A stretch of DNA of 64,000 nucleotides from Halalkalibacter urbisdiaboli (GTDB taxonomy: Bacteria; Bacillota; Bacilli; Bacillales; Bacillaceae_D), in NCBI RefSeq assembly GCF_002156385.1, contig NZ_MVJM01000001.1:1456872-1520871 (forward strand), in the 5' to 3' direction. The position numbers and the translations under genes are program-made. The notes beneath the pieces are model-generated. The model ran no database searches. It was not told where the DNA came from and saw nothing but the letters and a program-made list of their open reading frames with translations. Below are positions 57,982 to 64,000 of this stretch, in pieces (within the stretch, counting starts at the first letter, position 1; each line of letters begins with the position of its first letter).

Positions 57982-58231
57982 GGTGTGCACGGAAATAGGA
58001 GAGATCAAAGCCTCTTGTCAAACGAACCTTTACCAGAAAATCAGTGGGTGCATGTAGCAGTAACGATTGAAGGCAATACAGGAAAATTGTATGTGGACGG
58101 TGTTCTTGAAGCGAATGAAGTATTTTTAGGTAAAAGTCGCTTTAGTTGCTGACCCTTATTTTAACTTAGACGAAATTTATATGTATAACTACGCACTAAG
58201 CCAACAAGAAATACTTGAGCTTCTAAACTAA
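57982..58231 (+). pseudogene. Decayed LamG (concanavalin A-like) domain remnant
   Basis: In one frame: SNEPLPENQWVHVAVTIEGN then TGKLYVDGVLEANE; after a frameshift near 58145 another frame gives PYFNLDEIYMYNYALSQQEI and ends ELLN-stop. These are the central and last strands of a LamG domain, the module that ends many secreted glycosidases such as arabinanases. No start or rest of the enzyme is present. It begins 9 bases after melA. Confidence 0.8.
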
Positions 58232-58244
58232 TAAGGACAGATGT

Positions 58245-58330
58245 GAGGGCATTGAAAAAGGGTCCTCCCTTTTTCAGTGGCTTCACAGTTGCAGTCTTCT
58301 CGAGTGAGTTACAGTATTCCGCTTTTCATT
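58245..58330. repeat. Mosaic hairpin repeat, copy C (short)
   Basis: Hairpin GGGCATTGAAAAAGGG / CCCTTTTTCAGTGGC (58245-58282) with a different loop (TCCT), then GGCTTCACAGTTGCAGTC and GAGTGAGTTACAG, weak matches to the later modules of copies A2 and B. It may terminate melA transcription. Confidence 0.6.
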
Positions 58331-58342
58331 CAATTTAATATG

Positions 58343-58389
58343 GAAAAGGGCATCTTATAGAGGTATATCCCCTAAGATGCCCTTTTCCT
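58343..58389 (-). terminator. Terminator after the polyglutamine gene
   Basis: AAAAGGGCATCTTA / TAAGATGCCCTTTT, perfect 14-bp stem, 6 bases from the stop. T-runs on both strands. Confidence 0.82.
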
Positions 58390-58394
58390 TAAAA

Positions 58395-58667
58395 CTATTG
58401 TTGCTGTTTTTGTTGTGCTTGCTGAAGTTGTTGTGTCACTTGTTGTAGCTGTTGTTGAATTTGTTGAAATTGCTGCTGTTGCATTTGTTGAGAACTATTC
58501 TGCATTTGCTGCAATTGTTGCGTAGCCTGTTGTAATTGTTGCTGGGCTTGCTGGATTGCTTGAGGGTTTGCTTGTTGTTGTGCCTGCTGAACAGCCTGTT
58601 GAGCTTGTTGAATAGCTTGCTGAGCTTGCTGAGCAGCCTGCTGGGCTTGCTGTTGATTTTGTTGCAT
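58395..58667 (-). CDS. Polyglutamine/alanine-rich small protein
   Basis: A 90-residue protein built almost only of Gln and Ala, with scattered Leu, Ile, Val and Met (QQAQQAIQQAQQAVQQAQQQ and similar). Hydrophobic residues recur every seven, consistent with a coiled coil or a Q-rich filament. A strong GGAGG stands eight bases before the ATG at 58665-58667, and a perfect terminator follows, so it is a real transcription unit. The family is not known to me; spore-surface or matrix roles are possible in Bacillus but not shown. Confidence 0.7.
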   Translation of the reverse strand: MQQNQQQAQQAAQQAQQAIQQAQQAVQQAQQQANPQAIQQAQQQLQQATQQLQQMQNSSQQMQQQQFQQIQQQLQQVTQQLQQAQQKQQQ

Positions 58668-58835
58668 CGTTATAACCTCCAAAAAGTTTTAATTTAACTT
58701 ACGAGCTTTATCATTCCAAAAATTGCTTAGATCATTCACCTAATTACAATTTTTTTTATAATCCATCGCCTAGAATTTACCTTGCATAATTCTTTTTTTG
58801 AATTATAATGACAGAAAAAGGGAGGCTAAGTGAGT

Positions 58836-59066
58836 ATGGTTATTCATTTTGAGTTAAAAAACAAAGAAGAAGTGCTAAAGTTAAATAAAATCGCGACAAG
58901 TTATTCTTTTGACATTTGGGTTCATAGTGAAAATCAAATGTTCGATGCCAAAACACTACTCGCCTTATATACGCTTCCATTCAATAAAGAACTTCGCTTA
59001 GTTGTTGAAGAAGGAGTAGAATCCAAAGCTTTATTGAAAGACATGGAGAGCTTCCGAACAAAATAA
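58836..59066 (+). CDS. HPr-like protein lacking the phospho-histidine
   Basis: A 76-residue protein with the HPr beta-alpha pattern: FELKNKEEVLKLNKIATSYSFDI, then DAKTLLALYTLPFNKELRLVVEEG in place of the usual KSIMGVMSLG...I. The His15 loop (HARPA) is absent and the Ser46 position is Thr (AKTLL). It cannot carry phosphate from enzyme I; a binding or regulatory role like Crh is conceivable. GGAGG stands ten bases before this ATG; a GTG six bases upstream is an alternative start. Confidence 0.7.
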   Translation: MVIHFELKNKEEVLKLNKIATSYSFDIWVHSENQMFDAKTLLALYTLPFNKELRLVVEEGVESKALLKDMESFRTK

Positions 59067-59080
59067 AAAATAGGTACTAA

Positions 59081-59131
59081 AAAGAGGCTGTGCCCAATGG
59101 TTAAAAAACAACCTTTTGGCACAGCCTCTTT
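59081..59131. terminator. Bidirectional terminator between the HPr-like and 59134 genes
   Basis: GAGGCTGTGCC / GGCACAGCCTC with a long AT loop, flanked by A- and T-runs. It serves the converging genes on both sides. Confidence 0.82.
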
Positions 59132-59133
59132 GT

Positions 59134-59403
59134 TTAATAAGCTCTCACGATACATCCGTTATACGCCGACTCAATATCTGCGTCTTCTCCAGCTATTAAC
59201 GTAACTATTTTTGTCAGCATGTTCTCTTCCGCCATAGAAGCTATATATAAGATCTTCACTTCACCCGTTTCAGTTCTTTCCACTTTTTCAGTTGAGTTTA
59301 ACCGATAATAATCGATTGCTACTTTTATGACTTCAGTTATAGAAAGCGGATTATCGGCTGTTATATTATTTACGAAATCTACAATTGTTTTTTTAGGTTG
59401 CAT
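59134..59403 (-). CDS. Small hypothetical protein, 89 residues
   Basis: A soluble protein opening MQPKKTIVDFVNNITADNPL with an alpha-beta pattern (EVIKVAIDYYRL, VKILYIASMAEENMLTKIVTLIAG) and a single Cys near the C-terminus (NGCIVRAY). No family recognised. GGAGGG stands before the ATG and a terminator follows its stop, so it is a true unit. It faces the HPr-like gene. Confidence 0.6.
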   Translation of the reverse strand: MQPKKTIVDFVNNITADNPLSITEVIKVAIDYYRLNSTEKVERTETGEVKILYIASMAEENMLTKIVTLIAGEDADIESAYNGCIVRAY

Positions 59404-59558
59404 ACTTTCCCTCCTCTATTTCTCATTAACAATAATTATTTTATCATCAACGTACTAATTATTTATACGCATAGTTAATGAGACGGCTTGTATATTTACC
59501 GTTAGGAAAACTAGCCATATACTGCGTTCCGTATCCATCTTAAAAACAAATAAATAAG

Positions 59559-59581
59559 AGGTGTCCCAAAATGAACACCTC
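59559..59581 (-). terminator. Terminator after the TPR gene
   Basis: GAGGTGT / ACACCTC with a nine-base loop and T-rich tails on both strands; about 50 bases past the TPR-protein stop. Confidence 0.7.
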
Positions 59582-59630
59582 CCTTTTTATATAAGCTATT
59601 TTTATTTCGTCAAACCTGCCAGTTGATTAA

Positions 59631-61010
59631 TTAATCCCTTCGATGAAGATTCGAGCACAGCTTTTGAAAAGCATCTGATTCTTCTGTCATGCCCTTTTCT
59701 CGATAAACTCTAGATAACCAGTGCAAGGGTTTTGGATCCGTTGGCTTTAATTCCATTTCCCAGCTAAAACACTCAATGCCTTTATCGAACTGATGAAATT
59801 CATAATACAATTCACCAAGCTTTTGCATTTGATCTAAATCTTGACTAAGCCTTTTCATACTATCGACCTTGTTGAAGACTTCAAGATTTTTATGGTCTTC
59901 TTTAAATGGGGCCAGCCATTCTTTTACATCCGTCAATTCATGAGTTTTTAATAATGACGTAACAAACGTATGAAGAAGCTTTTCTGCATTTTCTGGATAC
60001 ACATTTAAAATAGATTTTAGTAAAGGCTGTAATACTTCCAAGTTTTCTATATCCTTTTGTGGCTCCCAATTTTCTAGCAGCTCATTGTACGTATCAATTT
60101 GGCTATCTGTTAACTGAAACTGATAAATGGCCATTAAACGCGAAACCTCTTCAAGCTTCTGTATTTTTAAATAGTTGTCAAACAGATCTTTCTTTAACGG
60201 AAGATAGGAAGGGAATTGCTGGGAAAGACTCTCTAAAATATGCAGTGTTTCTTCCTCACTAAAATGCCGCTCAAGTGTTTTCACAAGAGGTTGGTAGTAA
60301 TTAATTGAAGGGGTTGGTGTCAGCTTATAAATATACAAAGCAATTAAATTAATCCAGCGTGACTCTCGTTCCAAATGATTCACGAGTTGCTGAAAGTAGT
60401 ATTCTTCGTCTATTTTGCTAAATAACTTCCTTTCAACAAACGTATTTCCGGAATTTTCATTAGACGTAGCCGTATAGTTTTTGAAAGCTAAATCACTTGT
60501 AAGCTGTTTAACCCAGCTATGTTTTGGTACAAACTCCAATAAAATCTCAATAATATGGTAACTCAAGAAGTTCTGCCCATTGCGACGATATTCATAATAT
60601 ACAGACTGAATTTCTTGAAACAATTGCTTTTTGGGAATAAATGACTCGAAAAAAGTTAATATAAACGCCTTTTCTTGAGGAGAGTAATTATTCTTAAGTT
60701 TTCTTAGTACATTGTCAAAGTCGACAATTTGGCAAGGGTGATTGGTGGAAAGTAGTGCATTAATGAAGGGATGTGGCGCTTTAAAAATGATACCTTTTTT
60801 AAATACATCTTCAATGAATGAATTACGCCTTAGTTTTCTTGCTTTTAAAGCTGTTAAAAACTTATTTTTGTAAAAAAACAAATAATATATTTCATTATTT
60901 TCACTAATAGCTTCAATTACTTCACTTTGTAAATATAAAGAAATCCGTTCCGCTTTTAAGGTTATCGGCCTTTTTTTATGATTATATATTAAGAAATGAC
61001 TTTCACTCAT
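59631..61010 (-). CDS. TPR-like helical-repeat protein, function unknown
   Basis: A 459-residue soluble protein, helical throughout. The last 60 residues are a clear TPR pair (LGELYYEFHQFDKGIECFSWEM and WLSRVYREKGMTEESDAFQKL); earlier repeats are weaker. The N-terminal 100 residues form a separate domain (FLIYNHKKRPITLKAERISL, Lys/Arg-rich). Likely a scaffold or interaction protein. GGGGGAAT precedes the ATG. Its neighbours are unrelated single genes. Confidence 0.65.
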   Translation of the reverse strand: MSESHFLIYNHKKRPITLKAERISLYLQSEVIEAISENNEIYYLFFYKNKFLTALKARKLRRNSFIEDVFKKGIIFKAPHPFINALLSTNHPCQIVDFDNVLRKLKNNYSPQEKAFILTFFESFIPKKQLFQEIQSVYYEYRRNGQNFLSYHIIEILLEFVPKHSWVKQLTSDLAFKNYTATSNENSGNTFVERKLFSKIDEEYYFQQLVNHLERESRWINLIALYIYKLTPTPSINYYQPLVKTLERHFSEEETLHILESLSQQFPSYLPLKKDLFDNYLKIQKLEEVSRLMAIYQFQLTDSQIDTYNELLENWEPQKDIENLEVLQPLLKSILNVYPENAEKLLHTFVTSLLKTHELTDVKEWLAPFKEDHKNLEVFNKVDSMKRLSQDLDQMQKLGELYYEFHQFDKGIECFSWEMELKPTDPKPLHWLSRVYREKGMTEESDAFQKLCSNLHRRD

Positions 61011-61116
61011 ATTATTCCCCCTTTATCCATGTACTTCAACTATAACATACTTTTTGAAAGATACGAAAAATCCTAAAAATGTAAGTCTAATTTCCAGGCT
61101 AAATTTGTTTGAAAAT

Positions 61117-61141
61117 CCCCATCTATCCAACTTAGATGGGG
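61117..61141 (-). terminator. Hairpin downstream of the GRDP-like gene
   Basis: CCCCATCTA / TAGATGGGG, 9-bp stem with a seven-base loop, followed on the minus strand by ATTTTC. It lies 64 bases past the stop of 61205. Confidence 0.6.
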
Positions 61142-61204
61142 ACAGGTTAGGATTTATTCCTGGTATTCCTCTTATATTATCTAAACATTACTATCATACC
61201 CGAC

Positions 61205-62161
61205 TTAACTACTACATCCCCCTCCACAGCTAGAACAACTGGAATCTCCACCAGAATCTCCTCCACCATCCGAATCATGTTTAGAGGAACTGCTACATCC
61301 ATAGCTATAACAGGAGGAGCCCCCTCCACTTTGAACCGTCTTATAATATTCCATTGGCAGCAACTGGCTCATCTGTTCGTTATAATGATCCGACTCATAG
61401 ATCGATAAGTAAACAGCTACTCCAATAATCGAGTGATACATCTGGGCTTCAGTTAAACCTTGAGGTAGTTCTATCGGATTACCTTTTCTGTTAATAGAAT
61501 CGGCTTGGCTAATGTCGTCCTTCATCATACGAATGATATTTTTTTTCACTTCTATCCATTCTTCGTTTTTACGAAAATATTTGTTTAATAATTTCTCTTC
61601 GGATAACTCTCGAAAATCATCAAGGATCTCTCGTTTAATCGGGTTTTGCAGAAAGCGCCCCCAGATTACCTTACTATTAACGTTATACTTAAACAACCGC
61701 AAATACATCCAATCAAAAAAAGCTCGTTCTCCTGGGTTTGGTTTACTATCAATATTTGGAGTATGGTGTAATAGTTCACCATACATGTTGTTTGAAAAGG
61801 TCTCGTACTCTCTTGTGAACATAAGCATCTCATGCCAAATAGTATCGACCCGGGCACTAAACATCGGGACTGATTTCAAGAGACTGTTCATAAAAAAATA
61901 TCGTTTCAATTCAAAAAAGGTCCAATCAAAAACGTAATCGTTTATTTTCCGATGTTCCTTTTCAACACGATTTCTAACTTGATTCACATAAGAACTCGAT
62001 AGTGTCCGTTCCAATTGTTGAACAATAGCGACTCCTCCTGCAATTTGAACACCTAAATAGGACGGTAACGGTTCATTCTGTAACTTCACTCTCCGGCTTC
62101 TTCTTTTCAATAATGAAAAAATAACAATAATGACAATCACGCCTAATACTAACTCAAACAT
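61205..62161 (-). CDS. Membrane protein with GRDP-like domain and Cys/Gly/Ser tail
   Basis: A 318-residue protein: an N-terminal helix (ELVLGVIVIIVIFSLL), then a domain with RVDTIWHEMLMFTREYETF and ELLHHTPNID, which fits the glycine-rich-domain (GRDP, formerly DUF1399) pattern of a WH-x2-ML followed by HH-x-P. The last 35 residues are a tail of Gly, Ser, Asp and about six Cys (SSCSSCGGGCSS), suggesting a metal site or cross-linking. The role in bacteria is unknown. TAGGAGATAGGGG precedes the ATG. Confidence 0.68.
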   Translation of the reverse strand: MFELVLGVIVIIVIFSLLKRRSRRVKLQNEPLPSYLGVQIAGGVAIVQQLERTLSSSYVNQVRNRVEKEHRKINDYVFDWTFFELKRYFFMNSLLKSVPMFSARVDTIWHEMLMFTREYETFSNNMYGELLHHTPNIDSKPNPGERAFFDWMYLRLFKYNVNSKVIWGRFLQNPIKREILDDFRELSEEKLLNKYFRKNEEWIEVKKNIIRMMKDDISQADSINRKGNPIELPQGLTEAQMYHSIIGVAVYLSIYESDHYNEQMSQLLPMEYYKTVQSGGGSSCYSYGCSSSSKHDSDGGGDSGGDSSCSSCGGGCSS

Positions 62162-62478
62162 CCCCTATCTCCTTTATAAGTCATTCAGATTGATTTGTTC
62201 CTTTTCAACAATAGAATCACTTGAAAATAATTGGTAATTACACTATTATAAACGATTTTGGTATGTATTGGGAATGATATATACCTACCTTACTGACGGT
62301 GCGGTTCCTCTGTCAGTAGCAAAAATTAGTCAGATGCGAAGTTACTAATGTTGTAGCTAAAGGAACGATATTCGTGTCAGCCCTTTTATATTTGTGTGGA
62401 TAAGGTGCATTCGTAACGTTTTAATGAGAATGATAGAGAGATTTTATAAGAGCGGAAGTGTTCACTTAGAGGAAGTTT
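62162..62478. other. Intergenic stretch with a short stem and no gene
   Basis: No coding frame is supported. One 7-bp stem TACTGAC / GTCAGTA lies at 62291-62318 with a GC-rich loop. The region must carry the 61205 promoter. Confidence 0.4.
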
Positions 62479-62503
62479 GCTAGGATCTAAGAAAGATCCT
62501 AGC
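62479..62503 (-). terminator. Terminator after the DUF2935 gene
   Basis: GCTAGGATC / GATCCTAGC, perfect 9-bp stem with a seven-base loop, 25 bases past the stop; weak T content. Confidence 0.6.
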
Positions 62504-62527
62504 GCATTGATTAGCGGGACCTATTAT

Positions 62528-63361
62528 TTACTGAAATGATTGCTTCGTTAATGGACACTGCGCAGCTTGAGCACCTATCTCTGGTGCATACATGCTTAAT
62601 TTTCTAATAAAGTAGCAACTCTCAGGAAAATGGTGCTCAAGAAAACGTAAAGTGGTTCGACTAAATACGTCAGTATTAATATACATCCGTACAACATCAA
62701 CAATAAAATTATACATATCAATCGTTGTTTGACCAACCTCACGTGAGAAACGTTTCTGTCTTTCGATTCCCGGAGGAGAAAATCGTAAATATCCTTTCAT
62801 TTGCTCATTTTGAACAATGAACGATTGAAATTGCTTAATGTATAAATCTGTTTGAGCCGTTATTTTCATTTCAATCGGATCGAGGATGTTTCGTAAAAGG
62901 ACAGCATGACCTAGTTGATCTTCTAACCATAAATCAAGTAAGTCGACTAAAGGAAGAGGTGTGTAATTTTGACCATTAATATAATAAGATAAAATCCGTA
63001 AATACTCTTCATTTTCACTTAACGTTCCGTTTAAATACGTGGGGGATAAATTTAAGTTCACCTGATTCTGAATACGTAAGCTTTGCATTTTTCCTTCAAA
63101 CTGATAATACCCTTCAGCAACCGGAAATATTGCTCGTGCCAAATCAATCATAGCCTGATCTGAGACACCTAACCTTGGATTAATCCCTTTTACATCCAAT
63201 CTCAGCCGTTCAAAGGATTCAACAAATTGTTGGGCAGTGGACACAAACTGTCGTTCAGTTACAGATAGATGATCTCGAACAAAATATGCATGGTCTTGTA
63301 GGATTTCTAACCAAAATGAATGCTCTTCCCAAGGTGTAATCTCACTCGTTTCAGTCATCAT
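62528..63361 (-). CDS. DUF2935-family protein
   Basis: A 277-residue, mostly helical protein with the DUF2935 opening WEEHSFWLEILQDHAYFVRDHL, a second repeat of the same fold around LLDLWLEDQLGHAVLLRNIL, and LEHHFPESCYFIRKL near the end; His and Glu residues in these repeats could bind a metal. Bacillus species carry several copies, some tied to spores, with unknown function. I start at 63359-63361 (GAGGGGAGA upstream) rather than 27 bases earlier. Confidence 0.82.
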   Translation of the reverse strand: MMTETSEITPWEEHSFWLEILQDHAYFVRDHLSVTERQFVSTAQQFVESFERLRLDVKGINPRLGVSDQAMIDLARAIFPVAEGYYQFEGKMQSLRIQNQVNLNLSPTYLNGTLSENEEYLRILSYYINGQNYTPLPLVDLLDLWLEDQLGHAVLLRNILDPIEMKITAQTDLYIKQFQSFIVQNEQMKGYLRFSPPGIERQKRFSREVGQTTIDMYNFIVDVVRMYINTDVFSRTTLRFLEHHFPESCYFIRKLSMYAPEIGAQAAQCPLTKQSFQ

Positions 63362-63499
63362 AACATTCTCCCCTCGCGTTATATTCATCTCCTAGAAAAC
63401 TTATGATGAATTTGAGTTACCTATTCTTTATATAGGTAACTTCCCAATAAAGAATGAGATTAAATTAATACCGGTTTGGACGAGCAAACAAACTCAAAA

Positions 63500-64000
63500 T
63501 CAAAAAACAAAGAAGCCCACTACTTCTAAAAAAGTGGGCTTCAGACCGTAGACAAAACGCCTTTGAGAAATGACTCTCAAAGGCGTTTTCGCGTATTTCC
63601 GTCTATTGTCTGTTGGTGACGCTGGAGGATGGGTGTTCCTCCAGTGCCAGTTGGCTAATTTTTTTAGGTTCATGGCAGCGAAAACAAGCATCGCCTGCAT
63701 TGAGTTTTTTTCCAACCCTTTTAGGTTGGTCCAACGCATACCATGCTTTTGTTTGAGATCGGCAAAGACACGTTCAATCGTTTCTTTACGCTTGGCGTAA
63801 ATCTCTTTATTTACCTCTGTGTGTCGTAAGTGTTCGGCTTCATCCAAAGCATCCTGCCAAATGTGTCGTAAAACCAACTTCTGCTGGTTTTTACTCTTGG
63901 TACATTGGTGTAAGACCGGACAAGCCTGACAAATGGATGAATCAGATATGTACTCCCGATAGCCTTCTCGGTTCGTAGTCCTATATGGTAGAATCTGATT
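63500..64000 (-). mobile_element. IS1182-family-like transposase, C-terminal part
   Basis: An open frame of 167 codons without start enters from the right edge (NQILPYRTTNREGYREY, CQACPVLHQCTKSK with three or four Cys) and continues through RKETIERVFADLKQKHGMRW, the segment with the last catalytic Glu of the DDE domain, to FLEVVGFFVF and a stop at 63500. The Cys motif and this end fit IS1182-type transposases. A hairpin (63513-63541, AAGCCCACT / AGTGGGCTT) lies within its last codons. The element's outer end should be just left of 63500, near 63480. Confidence 0.85.

Noticed and set aside
58395..58667. Polyglutamine stretch as a simple DNA repeat or CRISPR-like array
   Set aside because: Codons vary and the frame has a start, a strong site and a terminator, so it is coding; no spacer-repeat structure.

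Overview
The window reads as chromosome of a low-GC, Gram-positive, endospore-former-type Bacillaceae. Evidence: AGGAGG-type ribosome binding sites, frequent GTG and TTG starts, short intrinsic terminators, CcpA-type cre palindromes, and gene families typical of Bacillus and its alkaliphilic relatives (AraNPQ, MdxEFG, YesMN-type two-component pairs, GlpP, DUF624, Med-like BMP proteins). Nearly all genes lie on the minus strand and most serve uptake and breakdown of plant or starch carbohydrates. I see no tRNA, rRNA, CRISPR array or prophage.

Layout. 1-1.4 kb: the start of a LysM protein and an orphan TRAP solute-binding protein. 1.6-10.3 kb: an arabinan/arabino-oligosaccharide regulon with two GH51 arabinofuranosidases, DUF624 and DUF6171 proteins, the importer AraNPQ and a LacI regulator, with four near-identical palindromic operators. 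10.5-12.3 kb: an epimerase divergent from an HxlR regulator, and a ferredoxin. 12.5-17.5 kb: a ThuA / two Gfo-Idh-MocA / TIM-barrel isomerase operon behind its own LacI regulator and operator pair, a likely oxidative (3-keto) glycoside route. 17.7-24.3 kb: a YesM/YesN-like two-component system with a CUT1 importer. 25-35.5 kb: a maltodextrin cluster (LacI, MdxGFE-like importer, chemoreceptor, oligo-1,6-glucosidase, neopullulanase).

35.8-38.7 kb: a YqcI/YcgG protein and two tandem ComEC-like metallo-beta-lactamase proteins. 38.8-46.4 kb: a glycerol-3-phosphate/phosphodiester scavenging unit (GlpQ, Ugp-type ABC importer with the only sugar-ABC ATPase in the window, HAD phosphatase, GlpP antiterminator, metallophosphoesterase), with a terminator in the leader where GlpP could act. 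46.8-49.6 kb: a Med-like BMP protein with a PAS histidine kinase and no response regulator beside them. 49.7-58 kb: Fpg glycosylase, an intracellular PL11 rhamnogalacturonan lyase, a GGDEF-EAL protein behind a c-di-GMP-I riboswitch, an AraC regulator divergent from a GH4 alpha-galactosidase, and a decayed LamG domain. 58-64 kb: small and poorly characterised proteins (polyglutamine protein, HPr-like protein without its histidine, TPR protein, GRDP-like protein, DUF2935) and the 3' end of an IS1182-like transposase.

Themes. Four CUT1 importers depend on one visible ATPase. Three of the four binding-protein genes are followed by a strong hairpin with no U-tract before the permease genes. A family of mosaic hairpin repeats sits in several gene borders. 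The most interesting signals are these repeats, the riboswitch whose sequence is also an open reading frame, the ThuA operon, and the BMP/kinase pair. All functional calls come from recognising motifs and families by eye; no database search was run.
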